From: Aeromonas enteropelogenes | Lineage (GTDB): Bacteria; Pseudomonadota; Gammaproteobacteria; Enterobacterales; Aeromonadaceae | DNA: 64,000 bases | Assembly: GCF_000819845.1 (NCBI RefSeq) | Contig: NZ_CDCG01000011.1 | Coordinates: forward strand, 62,001-126,000 | Direction: 5' to 3' | Part shown: piece by piece, positions 9,057-19,561 of the stretch | How the letters are laid out: every line of letters begins with the position of its first letter | How positions within the stretch are numbered: the stretch's first letter is position 1 | Made by a program: the position numbers and the translations under genes | The notes under the pieces: generated by a model | What the model was told of the DNA's origin: nothing | What the model saw: only the letters and a program-made list of their open reading frames with translations | The model's database searches: none

Positions 9057-10547
9057 TCAGGTGAGGTGAAACAGCAGGGGCCAACCCTGCTCCTGGCAGT
9101 AGCGCTGCTCTTTCTCGAGGTTCTGCATCAGGAGCCGGTTCTCCTCGCACCAGCTGGCGGGCAGGTTGACCACCAGTTGATCGCCGGCCGCCTGCACGTG
9201 CAGCTCGGGCAGCAGGTCATCCTGGCGCTTGTGATGGGCCGCCACGGCGAGGCGCAGGATGCGGATGCAGCGCAGCACCGTCTGCTCGTCGTGGTTGGGC
9301 AGGGCGGGTAGCTCGGCGAGCTTGAGCCCCTTGCGCTGGAAGCGTACCAGGGCCGCCAGCAGGGCCTGATCGTCCTGGTTGAAGCCGGGCAGGTCGGTAT
9401 GCTGCAGGATATAGGCGGAGTGGCGGTGAATGCCGCTGTAGTTGATGGCAAGGCCAATCTCGTGCAGCCGCGCCGCCCAGCCGAGGATGGCGCGATAGGG
9501 TTCGGTCGGCATCAGCCAGGGCACTTGCAAGGCATCGAACAGGGCCAAGACACTCTGCTCGACCCGGGCCGCCTGCCTCTTGTCCATCTTGTAATGCAGC
9601 CCGAGAGCCTGGGCGGTGCGCTCGCGAATGTCGTGGTGCTGCAGCCGTTCCTCGAATTCATAGAGCAAGCCTTCGCGCAGGGCGCCGTCGGAGTACTCCA
9701 TCCGCTCGATGGGCAGGGAGGTAAAGAGCCCGAGCAGGATGGCCACCGCGGCGGCGAACACCTCCTGGCGCTCCTCCGAAAGACCGGTCAGTTTGAGATT
9801 GTCCACCCGCTTGCGTTCAATCATCTCGGCCTTGAGTCGCTCCAGCCCCGCCAGGGTGATACCGCCGTCGGTCCAGCCTTCCCCCTGCAGCACGTCCCGC
9901 ACGGTGCGGATCGACCCCGAGCTGCCGAGGCAGCTCTGCCAGCCGAGCTTGCGGTACTGGTTGATGATGGGGGCGAGCTGGTGCTGGGCCTCCAGCACGG
10001 CGCTGGTGAAGGCCTTCTCGGTGAGCTTGCCGCCGGCAAAGAAGCTCTGGGTAAAGCTGACGCAACCCATCTTGCGGCTGGTGAGCGCCTTGTGTTCGAA
10101 CCCCTCGCCAACGATGAGCTCGGTGCTGCCGCCACCGATGTCCACCACCAGCACCTGACCCCCGATGTGTTGGGTATGGGCGACTCCCTGATAGATGAGG
10201 CGCGCCTCCTCCTGACCGCTGATGATCTCGATGGGGTGGTTGAGCACCTTGGCCGCCTCGCTAACAAATTCGCGGGCGTTGCTGGCGCGGCGCAGGGTAT
10301 AGGTGCCGGCGATGCGGATATGCTCCGGCCTGATGTTGGTGAGCCGCTCGGCAAACAGCGCCAGGCAGGCGAGGCCGCGGGCCATCGCCTCCGGGCTCAT
10401 CCGCTTTTGTTCATCCATCCCTTCCGCCAGCCTCACCCGCTCCTTGATGCGATCGACGATGCGAAAGCGCCCCTCCGAGAGGTGGGCGATCACCATGTGA
10501 AAACTGTTGGAGCCGAGATCCACGGCGGCATACAGACTATTGTCCAT
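9057..10547 (-). CDS. ppx: Exopolyphosphatase (Ppx/GppA family)
   Basis: The 496-residue product starts [21 protein letters not shown], the ASKHA-fold phosphate-binding motif of Ppx/GppA. It also has [18 protein letters not shown] for the second phosphate-binding loop, and an HD-type helical C-terminal domain ([20 protein letters not shown]). It hydrolyses terminal phosphates from long-chain polyphosphate in the cytoplasm. Its start overlaps the end of ppk by 11 bases, so the two are translationally coupled and share the Pho-box promoter upstream of ppk. GppA is the alternative family member, but the ppk linkage favours Ppx. Confidence 0.94.
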   Translation of the reverse strand: MDNSLYAAVDLGSNSFHMVIAHLSEGRFRIVDRIKERVRLAEGMDEQKRMSPEAMARGLACLALFAERLTNIRPEHIRIAGTYTLRRASNAREFVSEAAKVLNHPIEIISGQEEARLIYQGVAHTQHIGGQVLVVDIGGGSTELIVGEGFEHKALTSRKMGCVSFTQSFFAGGKLTEKAFTSAVLEAQHQLAPIINQYRKLGWQSCLGSSGSIRTVRDVLQGEGWTDGGITLAGLERLKAEMIERKRVDNLKLTGLSEERQEVFAAAVAILLGLFTSLPIERMEYSDGALREGLLYEFEERLQHHDIRERTAQALGLHYKMDKRQAARVEQSVLALFDALQVPWLMPTEPYRAILGWAARLHEIGLAINYSGIHRHSAYILQHTDLPGFNQDDQALLAALVRFQRKGLKLAELPALPNHDEQTVLRCIRILRLAVAAHHKRQDDLLPELHVQAAGDQLVVNLPASWCEENRLLMQNLEKEQRYCQEQGWPLLFHLT

Positions 10548-12606
10548 TGTTGGCCTCGATACGTTTGAGGTAGTCGTAAATCGCGACCTGGGAGCGGATC
10601 TTGCGGCGGTTGCCCCGCTTCACGTATTCGTTCTTCTGGTCGGCATCGATGACCCGCGCCTTGCAGGTATCACTCAGTTGCAGCTCGAGAATGTCGAGGA
10701 TGCGCTGCTTGAGCCGCTCGTCATAGATGGGGGTGCCCACCTCGATCCGCCCGTCGATGTTGCGGCTCATCCAGTCGGCGCTGGAGATGTAGAGCTGGGG
10801 ATTGCCCTTGTTGTGAAACACCATCACCCTCGGGTGTTCGAGGAAGCGGTCGATGATGCTGATGACCCGGATGTTGTCGCTAAGACCCGGCACACCCGGG
10901 CGCAGGGCGCACATGCCGCGGATGATCATCTGGATGGGCACCCCGGCCTGGCTGGCGGCATAGAGCCGGTTGATGAGGTCTCTGTCCACCAGGTTGTTGA
11001 TCTTGAGAGTGATGCCGCTGGGCTGGCCCGCCTTGGCATTGGCCAGCTCGTTGTCGATCATCCGGTAGAGCTGGCGGCGGCTGTTGATGGGGGAGACCAG
11101 CAGGTGGTTGAACTTGTAGCGCCGATAGGGGTATTCGATGTACTCGAACACGCTCTCCACCTCGGCGGTGATGTCCGGGTGGCGGGTCAGCAGGGAGAAG
11201 TCGGTGTAGATCTTGGCGGTCTTCTCGTTGAAGTTGCCGGTGCCGATGTGGGCATAGCGCACCGCTTCGCCATTTTCGTGGCGAGTGATGAGGCAGAGCT
11301 TGGAGTGGATCTTGAGGCTCGGTACCCCGAACACCACCTTGACTCCCGCATTGGTCAGGATATTGGCCCAGTCGATGTTGGCCGCCTCATCGAAACGGGC
11401 GCGCAGCTCCACCACTACCGTCACCTTCTTGCCGTTGTTGGCGGCATCGATAAGGGAGTGGATGATCCGTGACTTCTTGGCGACCCGGTAGATGTTGATG
11501 CGAATGGCACTGACCGCCGGATCGAACGCCGCCTGGCGCACCAGCTCGGTGAAGTGGTGGAACTTGTGGTACGGGTAGTAGAGCAGTATGTCCTGCCTGG
11601 TGATGGCGTCGAAGGCATTGACGAAACCGTCGAAGTCGCGGCACTCCAGGGCCGGCAGCTTGGGGTTTTCCAGATAGTCCCGCCCCACGTTGGGGAAGCC
11701 GATGAAATCCTTGAAGTTGTGATAGCGCCCGCCGGGCATGATGGCGTCGTAGGAGCTGATCTGCAGCTTGAGCTTCAGGAAACTGATCATGGCGGCCGGC
11801 ATCTCACGCTCGTAGACGAAGCGTACCGGCATGGCGGTGAGGCGCTGCTTCAGGCCATCGCTCATCTTGTCCACCAGGCTCAAGTCCAGCTGATCCGAGA
11901 GGTCATACTCGGCATCTCGGGTCAGCTTGACCGCATAGGCGGCAATCTCGTCGTAATCGAAGAAGCCCTTGAAGATCTCGTCCAGACAGAAGCGGATGAC
12001 GTTGTCCAGGATGATGATCTGCTTCTTGCGCCGGGTGCCCTCCGGCGGCAGCTGGAAGAAGCGGGGCAGATCGTCGGTGGGTACCTCCACCAGGGCGTAC
12101 TGGATCACCTGGCCATTCTTCTTCATCTCGATGGCCAGATAGGTGTACTCGTCTTTCAGGAACTTGACCGGGTTGACCTCCTTGTTGAGCAGGATCGGGA
12201 TGATGTGGCGCAACACCTTCTCCCGGAAAAAGACCCGCAGCCATTTCTGGATGTTCTCGGAGAGCTGGTTCTCGTTGACCAGGAAGATGTTGTGGCGGGC
12301 CAGGGCGATCAGCAGCTCCTTGTAGGTGTTGTCGAACGCCTCGCCAAGGGCCATCACCTTCTGCTGGATGGCCCGCAGCAACACCTTGGCTTCGTCATCG
12401 CCGCCGTGTACCTCGTTGATCAGGATGCGGCGCTTGACGTCAGATACCCGCACCTTGAAGAACTCGTCCTGGTTGGACGAGAAGATCCCGAGGAAGCGGA
12501 CCCGCTCGATGAGGGGCACCGTCTTGTCCATCGCCTCTTGCAACACCCGTTCATTGAATGAGAGCCAGCTCAGCTCTTTCTCTTCATACAGCTTGTCGGT
12601 GCTCAT
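10537..12606 (-). CDS. ppk: Polyphosphate kinase (PPK1)
   Basis: The 689-residue product has the PPK1 N-terminus ([17 protein letters not shown], then [17 protein letters not shown]). The catalytic domains carry the segment [14 protein letters not shown], which contains the phosphohistidine of the family, and a second conserved block ([20 protein letters not shown]). It reversibly transfers the gamma phosphate of ATP onto polyphosphate at the inner membrane. It is the first gene of ppk-ppx. A Pho box with a weak -10 (CATACC) lies about 50 bases upstream, which predicts induction by phosphate starvation through PhoB. Confidence 0.97.
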   Translation of the reverse strand: MSTDKLYEEKELSWLSFNERVLQEAMDKTVPLIERVRFLGIFSSNQDEFFKVRVSDVKRRILINEVHGGDDEAKVLLRAIQQKVMALGEAFDNTYKELLIALARHNIFLVNENQLSENIQKWLRVFFREKVLRHIIPILLNKEVNPVKFLKDEYTYLAIEMKKNGQVIQYALVEVPTDDLPRFFQLPPEGTRRKKQIIILDNVIRFCLDEIFKGFFDYDEIAAYAVKLTRDAEYDLSDQLDLSLVDKMSDGLKQRLTAMPVRFVYEREMPAAMISFLKLKLQISSYDAIMPGGRYHNFKDFIGFPNVGRDYLENPKLPALECRDFDGFVNAFDAITRQDILLYYPYHKFHHFTELVRQAAFDPAVSAIRINIYRVAKKSRIIHSLIDAANNGKKVTVVVELRARFDEAANIDWANILTNAGVKVVFGVPSLKIHSKLCLITRHENGEAVRYAHIGTGNFNEKTAKIYTDFSLLTRHPDITAEVESVFEYIEYPYRRYKFNHLLVSPINSRRQLYRMIDNELANAKAGQPSGITLKINNLVDRDLINRLYAASQAGVPIQMIIRGMCALRPGVPGLSDNIRVISIIDRFLEHPRVMVFHNKGNPQLYISSADWMSRNIDGRIEVGTPIYDERLKQRILDILELQLSDTCKARVIDADQKNEYVKRGNRRKIRSQVAIYDYLKRIEANNGQ

Positions 12607-12655
12607 CTTGTGCCTCTGTGTCGATCCGTTTTAGGGGCTGGTATGGCGTGAATAT

Positions 12656-12673
12656 ATGACAGTTCAATGACAA
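12656..12673 (-). promoter_or_regulatory. Pho box upstream of ppk-ppx
   Basis: On the minus strand the sequence reads TTGTCAT-TGAA-CTGTCAT: two PhoB half sites with 11-bp periodicity, the second a perfect match to CTGTCAT. A -10-like CATACC lies 10 bases downstream (12640-12645), the usual Pho-promoter spacing. The site is between the gcvR stop and the ppk start. PhoB binding is inferred from the match. Confidence 0.8.
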
Positions 12674-12678
12674 AAATA

Positions 12679-13191
12679 TTACTCGCCAAACCCCTCGTCG
12701 ATATCGACCACCAGATCGTCGGAGAGGGACTCCAGTGCGCCGATCAGGGTCTCCATTTCGAGCTCGTCTGGCAGGGCGACCAGCGCGTGGGCATAGAAGA
12801 GCGGGGCGCCGGAATGGGGTGCCGGTTCACAGCCGGTGGTGAGATCGGCCACGTTGATGTTGAGCTGGCGCAAGATGCTGGCCACCTCGTGGACAATACC
12901 AGGGCGATCGTTGCCGGTGACCGTCATCATCATCTGGTTGACTGGCTCTGCCGAGGGGGTTCCTTCGGCGAAGCTGATGGTGAGGCCTGGCAGCATGGCC
13001 AGCGCCTCGCACAGGCTGCGATAGTGCTCTTCGGGAACCGATACATGGAGGATGCCGGCAAACTGGCCCGCTAATTCACTCATGGCACTGCCCAGCCAGT
13101 TGCCCTGCTCGCGGCTGATGACGGCCGCCAGGCTTTCGACGATCCCGGGTTTGTCTGCACCGATCACGGTGACCACCAATTGCTTTTGCAT
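12679..13191 (-). CDS. gcvR: Glycine cleavage system repressor-like protein (two ACT domains)
   Basis: The 170-residue product contains two tandem ACT domains, each opening with a VTVIGADKPGIV or VTVTGNDRPGIV type motif at about residues 6 and 91. This is the layout of GcvR, which in E. coli binds GcvA and represses gcvTHP when glycine is scarce. I chose the ATG at 13191, after an AGGAG site; an upstream in-frame start would add an unconserved 26-residue extension. Assignment is by family resemblance, and another ACT-domain regulator is possible. It stands alone upstream of ppk, whose Pho box begins 6 bases past its stop. Confidence 0.85.
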   Translation of the reverse strand: MQKQLVVTVIGADKPGIVESLAAVISREQGNWLGSAMSELAGQFAGILHVSVPEEHYRSLCEALAMLPGLTISFAEGTPSAEPVNQMMMTVTGNDRPGIVHEVASILRQLNINVADLTTGCEPAPHSGAPLFYAHALVALPDELEMETLIGALESLSDDLVVDIDEGFGE

Positions 13192-13426
13192 CCTGCTCTC
13201 CTTGGAATGGTTTTTGGTCCGGACGGGATGTCGTCGCGAGTGCAACGTCATCTCAACCGACCCTAGCATTGTGCCTGCTGTGGCAGGCCATATGAAGCCC
13301 CGTCCGCAGGCAAAAGGACAAAAAGCGGGGCGTTTTGCTTATCCACCTCAATTGCCGGCTGCCTTGTGCCACGACGGCTGTGGTAGAGTGAGCGCCCTGT
13401 CGTGTCGTGAACTGGATCGCGTTTTC

Positions 13427-14296
13427 ATGAATATCCTCATCCTTTCGGGTTTGCTGTTGCTGGCGCTGCTCGTGCTGGCGATCGTCTGGCGTCGGGGCCG
13501 GCGCCCGCAGCGTCTGCCCTATGAGCTGCAGGAGACCCTGCTAAACCCCGCCGAACGGGCCTTTCTCACCGTGTTGGAACAGGCGGCAGGGGAACAGGCC
13601 AGGGTCTTTGCCAAGGTGCCGGTGGCCGATGTGCTGGCGCCACAGGCCGCTCTTGGCAAGGGCAAATGGCAGCAGTACGCGGGCAAGATAGGGGGCAAGC
13701 ATTTTGATTACCTGCTGTGCCATCCCGCCGATCTCTCTTTTGTCTGTGCCATCGAGCTAGATGACAGCGGCCCCCGTCACCAGAAGCGCAAGGTGCGTGA
13801 CAGCTTCCTGAAGGCGGCCTGTGACGGCGCCGGTTTTCCCCTGCTGCAGATCCCCGCAGGCAGCCACTATCTGGTGGAAGATCTGCGCGAGCAGCTTCAG
13901 CCGCTGTTGACCAAGAGGCGTGAACCGCAGGCCGATGAGCTGCTGCCCGGGGAGCGGCGAGAACCTACCTTCAACCCGTTGTTGCTCGATGGGGTCGATG
14001 TGGAAGGCAAAGAGCACAAGCGGGCCGTCCCCCTGGCCGGGCTGCCGTCAACCGAACCCGAGTTGGCTGTCACCAGGACAACCGTCGTGTCCGAGCCAGC
14101 AGAAGAGGAGCTGGCCGCTCTGCTGTTCGAAGATCCGGAGGATGATGAGGAGCAAGACGCCCCCCACTGTCCTCGCTGCGATGCCCCGCTGGTGGAGCGG
14201 GAAGCCAAAAAAGGCCCTCATGCCGGCCGGCTATTTCTCGCCTGCAGTCGTTTTCCCGAGTGCCGTTACGCAGCTCCTCACCATTCCCGTCACTGA
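13427..14296 (+). CDS. Membrane-anchored DUF2726 protein with C-terminal topoisomerase-type zinc ribbon
   Basis: The 289-residue product starts at the ATG at 13427, giving one N-terminal membrane helix (about residues 2-21) followed by basic residues (WRRGRRPQR), which suggests a cytoplasmic body. Residues about 30-165 match DUF2726, a nuclease-like fold with the acidic AIELDD segment and the QKRKVRDSFLKAACDGAGFPL block. A low-complexity acidic linker leads to a C-terminal zinc ribbon (CPRCDAPLVERE, then LFLACSRFPEC), as found in topoisomerase I tails. A role in DNA binding or cleavage is plausible but not shown. A strong terminator follows directly. Confidence 0.8.
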   Translation: MNILILSGLLLLALLVLAIVWRRGRRPQRLPYELQETLLNPAERAFLTVLEQAAGEQARVFAKVPVADVLAPQAALGKGKWQQYAGKIGGKHFDYLLCHPADLSFVCAIELDDSGPRHQKRKVRDSFLKAACDGAGFPLLQIPAGSHYLVEDLREQLQPLLTKRREPQADELLPGERREPTFNPLLLDGVDVEGKEHKRAVPLAGLPSTEPELAVTRTTVVSEPAEEELAALLFEDPEDDEEQDAPHCPRCDAPLVEREAKKGPHAGRLFLACSRFPECRYAAPHHSRH

Positions 14297-14315
14297 GCTT
14301 GTCGGGAGTGCCGAC

Positions 14316-14339
14316 ACGGCCCGCCTGGCGGGCCGTTTT
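14316..14339 (+). terminator. Terminator after the DUF2726 gene
   Basis: Inverted repeat ACGGCCCGCC/GGCGGGCCGT followed by TTT, 20 bases after the stop codon. Confidence 0.82.
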
Positions 14340-14449
14340 CCCCGTTTCTGCTTGCGCAAAAAAATCGTTGGCAAAATTTATCTTCTCCCCTCTTTGTGTC
14401 GATACACTTACCCTGACTACGACAATTTTTGACAATGTGTCGGATTTTT

Positions 14450-14464
14450 GGCACTTTGTGTGCC
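14450..14464 (+). promoter_or_regulatory. Inverted repeat / sigma-54-like element upstream of flrA
   Basis: The sequence GGCAC-TTTGT-GTGCC is a perfect 5-bp inverted repeat 75 bases before flrA. With the preceding T it also reads TGGCAC-N5-GTGC, one base from the -24/-12 consensus TGGCAC-N5-TTGC. A TATAAT lies downstream at 14490-14495. It could be a regulator operator or a sigma-54 promoter; the sequence alone does not decide. Confidence 0.45.
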
Positions 14465-14538
14465 GCAAAGGAACCGTCAACGAGCGTTTTATAATCAAAT
14501 AAAACAATAAGTTAGCTATGTAATCGCGAGAGGTGGAT

Positions 14539-15960
<1,422 letters not shown>

Positions 15961-16015
15961 GGGTCAATGCCTTGACGCCTGTCTTTAATTCTTTGTTTTA
16001 ATTAATTTAATTTAG

Positions 16016-16030
16016 TGGCATGAAAATTGA
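16016..16030 (+). promoter_or_regulatory. Sigma-54-type promoter upstream of flrBC
   Basis: TGGCATGAAAATTGA matches the -24/-12 consensus TGGCACG-N4-TTGC with correct spacing and two mismatches (C to T, C to A). It lies 37 bases before the flrB start in an AT-rich stretch. It fits the known hierarchy in which FlrA with sigma-54 turns on flrBC. A mismatch in the -12 GC makes it somewhat weak. Confidence 0.65.
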
Positions 16031-16066
16031 ATGAGCTGACCAAATTGCCAGTTTGAGGTCAGCTTT

Positions 16067-17101
16067 ATGACAATCTTGCAGCAGGACATGCCACTCCAGT
16101 CCCACGAAGTGAGCCAGCTCTACGCCATCTTCACGGCACTCCCCACCGGGGTGTTGCTGCTCGATGGCGCCGGGGTGATCACCCGGGCCAATCCGGCCGC
16201 GCTCTCCCTGCTGGGGGAGCCACTGGAAGGGGAACTCTGGCGTCAGGTCATTGCCCGCTGCTTCGAGCCCCGGGAAGATGACGGCCACGAGATCTCCCTG
16301 CGTGATGGTCGCCGGGTCCAGCTCTCGACCCAGCCCCTGCCGGATCAGCCAGGCCAGCTGGTGTTCATCAACGATCTCACCGAGACCCGCAAGCTGCAGG
16401 ATCGCGTCAACCACATGAAGCGGTTGTCGGCCCTTGGCAACATGGCGGCCTCACTGGCCCACCAGATCCGCACGCCGCTCTCCGCCGCCATGCTCTATGG
16501 CGCCAACCTGGCCAACCGTACCCTCAAGCCCGAGTCCCGCAGCCAGTTCCAGCAAAAGCTGATGGACAGGCTCAAGGATCTGGAAAAGCAGATCAACGAC
16601 ATCCTGCTGTTTGCCCGCAACGGCGACAATCAGGTGGTTACCCCCATCTCGGTGCAGGGGTTGATGGCCGAGGTGCAGGCGGGGGCCGAGGCCTTCTGCC
16701 TGCAGCAAGGATGCGAGCTGCACATACAGGCGCCGGAGCCCGATCTCTGCCTGCTGGCCAACAGCAACGCGCTGTCGGGAGCCATCAACAACCTGATCGC
16801 CAACGCCCAGCAGGCGGGGGCCGATTCGCTGCTGGTGAGTGCGGTGCGCAGTGGCTCCCGGGTTGAGATGCGCGTCATCGACAATGGCAAGGGGATCCCG
16901 AGTCATCAGCTCGGCCAGGTGTTCGAACCTTTCTTTACCACCCGCTCCCAGGGCACAGGCCTTGGACTGGCGGTGGTGCAATCCGTCGTACGTGCCCACC
17001 AGGGGGAGGTCAGCGTGGCCTCCGTGCCTGGTGAAGGCACCTGTTTTACTCTGTCGTTCCCCCTGCATCAGCAGTCGGTGCAGCTTGGAGGTGTAGCATG
17101 A
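16067..17101 (+). CDS. flrB: FlrB, flagellar sensor histidine kinase
   Basis: The 344-residue product is soluble, with no membrane helices. A PAS domain (about residues 15-105) is followed by a DHp segment with SLAHQIRTPLSAAMLYGANL, His132 being the likely phosphorylation site. The ATPase domain has N, G1 and G2 boxes (NNLIANAQQAG, VIDNGKGIP, GTGLGLAVVQSVV). It phosphorylates FlrC and so controls middle and late flagellar genes. A GAGG ribosome site lies 9 bases before the ATG. Its stop overlaps the flrC start by four bases (ATGA), so the two-component pair is translationally coupled. Confidence 0.94.
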   Translation: MTILQQDMPLQSHEVSQLYAIFTALPTGVLLLDGAGVITRANPAALSLLGEPLEGELWRQVIARCFEPREDDGHEISLRDGRRVQLSTQPLPDQPGQLVFINDLTETRKLQDRVNHMKRLSALGNMAASLAHQIRTPLSAAMLYGANLANRTLKPESRSQFQQKLMDRLKDLEKQINDILLFARNGDNQVVTPISVQGLMAEVQAGAEAFCLQQGCELHIQAPEPDLCLLANSNALSGAINNLIANAQQAGADSLLVSAVRSGSRVEMRVIDNGKGIPSHQLGQVFEPFFTTRSQGTGLGLAVVQSVVRAHQGEVSVASVPGEGTCFTLSFPLHQQSVQLGGVA

Positions 17102-18438
17102 CACAGGCCAGGATCCTGGTAGTTGAAGATGACAATGGCCTGCGCGAGGCGCTGGTGGATACCCTGCTGCTCGGCGGCTACGAGTGCCGCGAGGTGGACA
17201 GCGGCGAGCGGGCCCTGCTTGCCCTCTCGCGCCAGAACTTTGACATGGTGATCTCCGATATCCAGATGGGGGGCATGGATGGCCTGACCCTGCTGGCCAC
17301 CATTCGCCAGCAATATCCGCAGTTGCCGGTGCTCCTGATGACCGCCTACGCCAACATCGACGGCGCGGTGCGCGCCATGCGCGAGGGGGCCATCGACTAC
17401 CTGGCCAAGCCCTTCTCGCCCGAGGTGCTGCTCAATCAGGTCAGCCGTTACGTGCCGGCCCAGAAAGTGGAAAAACGCGCAGTGGTCTACGGCGATCCCA
17501 AGACCGCCGAGTTGTTCCAGCTGGCGACCCGGGTGGCCAGAAGCGAGGCGACCGTGATGGTGACCGGCCCGAGCGGCACCGGCAAGGAGGTGCTGGCCCG
17601 CTACATTCACGACAACTCCAGCCGCGCCGAGCAGCCCTTCATCGCCATCAACTGTGCCGCCATTCCGGAAAACATGCTGGAGGCGACCCTGTTCGGTTAC
17701 GAGAAGGGGGCCTTCACCGGCGCGGTGCAGGGGTGCCCGGGCAAGTTCGAGCAGGCCCAGGGAGGCACTTTGCTCCTTGACGAGATCACCGAGATGGATC
17801 TCGGGTTGCAGGCCAAGCTGCTGCGGGTACTGCAGGAGAAAGAGGTGGAGCGGCTCGGCAGCCGCAAGATGATCCCCCTCGATGTGCGGGTCATCGCCAC
17901 CAGCAACCGGGATCTGAAAAAAGCGGTGCAGGATGGCCTGTTCCGTGAAGACCTTTACTACCGCCTCAACGTTTTTCCGCTGCGCTGGTTATCCCTGTGC
18001 GAGCGCCCCGGCGACATACTGCCGCTGGCGGAACACCTGCTGGCGCTGCATGCCAGCCAGCAGGGCTTGCCAACGCCACAACTGGAGGCCGACGCATGCG
18101 AGTGTCTGCTGGCCCACCCCTGGCCCGGCAATGTGCGCGAGCTCGACAACGTGGTGCAGCGTGCCCTCATCCTGAGCCCGGACGGCGTCATCGGTGAGGC
18201 GCATCTCATCCTGGAAGAGGTGGACGAGCAGGAGATGGGCGCCATGCCCGATCGCAGTTATGGCGGGGATCGCCTAGGCAGCGAGCTCAAACAGCAGGAG
18301 CACCAGATCATTCTCGACACTCTGCAGGACTGCAACGGCAGTCGCAAGGAGGTGGCCGACCGGCTCGGCATCAGCCCGCGTACCCTGCGCTACAAGCTGG
18401 CGCAGATGCGGGAGGCGGGGATCGACCTGCCTGCCTGA
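17098..18438 (+). CDS. flrC: FlrC, sigma-54-dependent flagellar response regulator
   Basis: The 446-residue product has an NtrC-type receiver (DD at 11-12, phospho-acceptor Asp54 in VISDIQMGGMDG, Lys in LAKPFS). The AAA+ domain has GPSGTGKE and the sigma-54 loop GAFTGA. A C-terminal Fis-type HTH follows (RKEVADRLGISPRTLRYKLAQM). It is phosphorylated by FlrB and activates class III flagellar promoters such as those for hook and filament components. It is the last gene of flrBC; a hairpin terminator follows after about 45 bases. Confidence 0.95.
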   Translation: MTQARILVVEDDNGLREALVDTLLLGGYECREVDSGERALLALSRQNFDMVISDIQMGGMDGLTLLATIRQQYPQLPVLLMTAYANIDGAVRAMREGAIDYLAKPFSPEVLLNQVSRYVPAQKVEKRAVVYGDPKTAELFQLATRVARSEATVMVTGPSGTGKEVLARYIHDNSSRAEQPFIAINCAAIPENMLEATLFGYEKGAFTGAVQGCPGKFEQAQGGTLLLDEITEMDLGLQAKLLRVLQEKEVERLGSRKMIPLDVRVIATSNRDLKKAVQDGLFREDLYYRLNVFPLRWLSLCERPGDILPLAEHLLALHASQQGLPTPQLEADACECLLAHPWPGNVRELDNVVQRALILSPDGVIGEAHLILEEVDEQEMGAMPDRSYGGDRLGSELKQQEHQIILDTLQDCNGSRKEVADRLGISPRTLRYKLAQMREAGIDLPA

Positions 18439-18483
18439 ATGTAAGGGCTGTCATGGTCTTGCCGGCCCGGCTCGATTATCATG

Positions 18484-18520
18484 GGGCCCTTGGCGCTTTG
18501 AGCCTGGGCCCTGTTTTTAT
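18484..18520 (+). terminator. Terminator after flrBC
   Basis: Outer arms GGGCCC (18484-18489 and 18506-18511) enclose an inner GGC/GCC pair, followed by TGTTTTTATT. It separates flrC from the Nif3-family gene. Confidence 0.7.
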
Positions 18521-18558
18521 TGGTAAAACAGGGGCTCGAGCCTTAATAAGGGACCCTT

Positions 18559-19320
18559 ATGATCTCTCATCGAAAACTCGAAACCGTACTCAATCATCTG
18601 CTCGAACCGCACGCCATCAAGGATTACTGTCCCAATGGCCTGCAGGTGGAGGGGCGTGAGCGCATTCGCAAGGTGGTAACCGGCGTCACCGCCAGCCAGG
18701 CCCTGATCGATGCGGCGGTGGCCGCCAACGCCGATGCCATCCTGGTCCATCACGGCTACTTCTGGAGCGGCGAGCCGGCCCAGATCACCGGCATGAAGCA
18801 GCGCCGCATCAAGACCCTGCTGACCCACGACATCAACCTGTTCGCCTATCACCTGCCGCTGGACGTGCATCCCGAGGTGGGCAACAACGCCCAGTTGGCC
18901 CAGTTGCTGGGCATCAAGGTGCGCCGCGGGCTGGAGCCCTGGAACAGCAAGAGCGTCGCCATGGTGGGCAAGCTGGAAGAGCCCATGAGCGGAGCCGATT
19001 TTGCCAGGCTCATCGCCGAGCGCCTTGGCCGCGAGCCACTCCATTGCGGTGACAGCGGCCCCGAGCTTATTCGCTCCGTGGCCTGGTGCACCGGCGGCGG
19101 CCAGAGCTACATCAATCTGGCGGCGGAGCAGGGCATTGATGCCTTCATCTCCGGCGAAGCGTCCGAGCAGACCATCCATACCGCCCGCGAGATGGGGATG
19201 CACTTCTACGCCGCCGGTCATCACGCCACCGAGCGTTACGGCGTCAAGGCGCTGGGGGAGTGGCTGGCCACCGTGCACGGGCTGGACGTGACCTTTATCG
19301 ATATCGATAATCCGGTGTAA
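18559..19320 (+). CDS. Nif3-family dinuclear metal-binding protein (YbgI type)
   Basis: The 253-residue product matches the Nif3/YbgI family. It has an early DYCPNGLQVEG segment and metal-ligand motifs AILVHHGYFWSG, HDINLFAYHLPLD and AGHHATERYG, together supplying His, Asp and Glu for a two-metal site. E. coli YbgI forms a toroidal hexamer. Its reaction is not settled (a GTP cyclohydrolase-like or hydrolase role has been suggested), so I give no function. An AGGGACCCTT stretch precedes the ATG. It appears monocistronic. Confidence 0.92.
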   Translation: MISHRKLETVLNHLLEPHAIKDYCPNGLQVEGRERIRKVVTGVTASQALIDAAVAANADAILVHHGYFWSGEPAQITGMKQRRIKTLLTHDINLFAYHLPLDVHPEVGNNAQLAQLLGIKVRRGLEPWNSKSVAMVGKLEEPMSGADFARLIAERLGREPLHCGDSGPELIRSVAWCTGGGQSYINLAAEQGIDAFISGEASEQTIHTAREMGMHFYAAGHHATERYGVKALGEWLATVHGLDVTFIDIDNPV

Positions 19321-19510
19321 ACCAGTCCACGATCTTGCTGCGAAGCCGTGATCAAGGCTCATGTGCTGCTCGCTTATGTGCAGCAAAGAGTGCTCACGTA
19401 TGTCCATACGCTCCGGTTCCTGAGCGGCTTGTGACCTTGCTGACGGTTTCTCGCGACAGGTCGTGAACAGCTTTGAATTAATGCAGCCATTGTTCGGGTA
19501 TGCAGAAATG
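19321..19510. other. Gene-free spacer with several inverted repeats
   Basis: No reading frame is convincing here. The stretch holds TGCTGC...GCAGCA near 19363-19384, CGTATG/CATACG near 19397-19410 and a GACCT...AGGTC pair near 19430-19463. The density of inverted repeats suggests a dispersed repeat or a structured 3' region, but no copy is visible elsewhere in the window. Confidence 0.4.
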
Positions 19511-19536
19511 ACAAGGGAGGCCAAAGCCTCCCTTGT
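19511..19536. terminator. Bidirectional terminator between the Nif3-family gene and purN
   Basis: Perfect 11-bp arms ACAAGGGAGGC/GCCTCCCTTGT with a CAAA loop. A T-rich tail follows on the plus strand (TGCGTTTT); the minus-strand transcript (purN) also reads into it. Confidence 0.8.
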
Positions 19537-19561
19537 TGCGTTTTACTGCTGCAGTTAGCGG

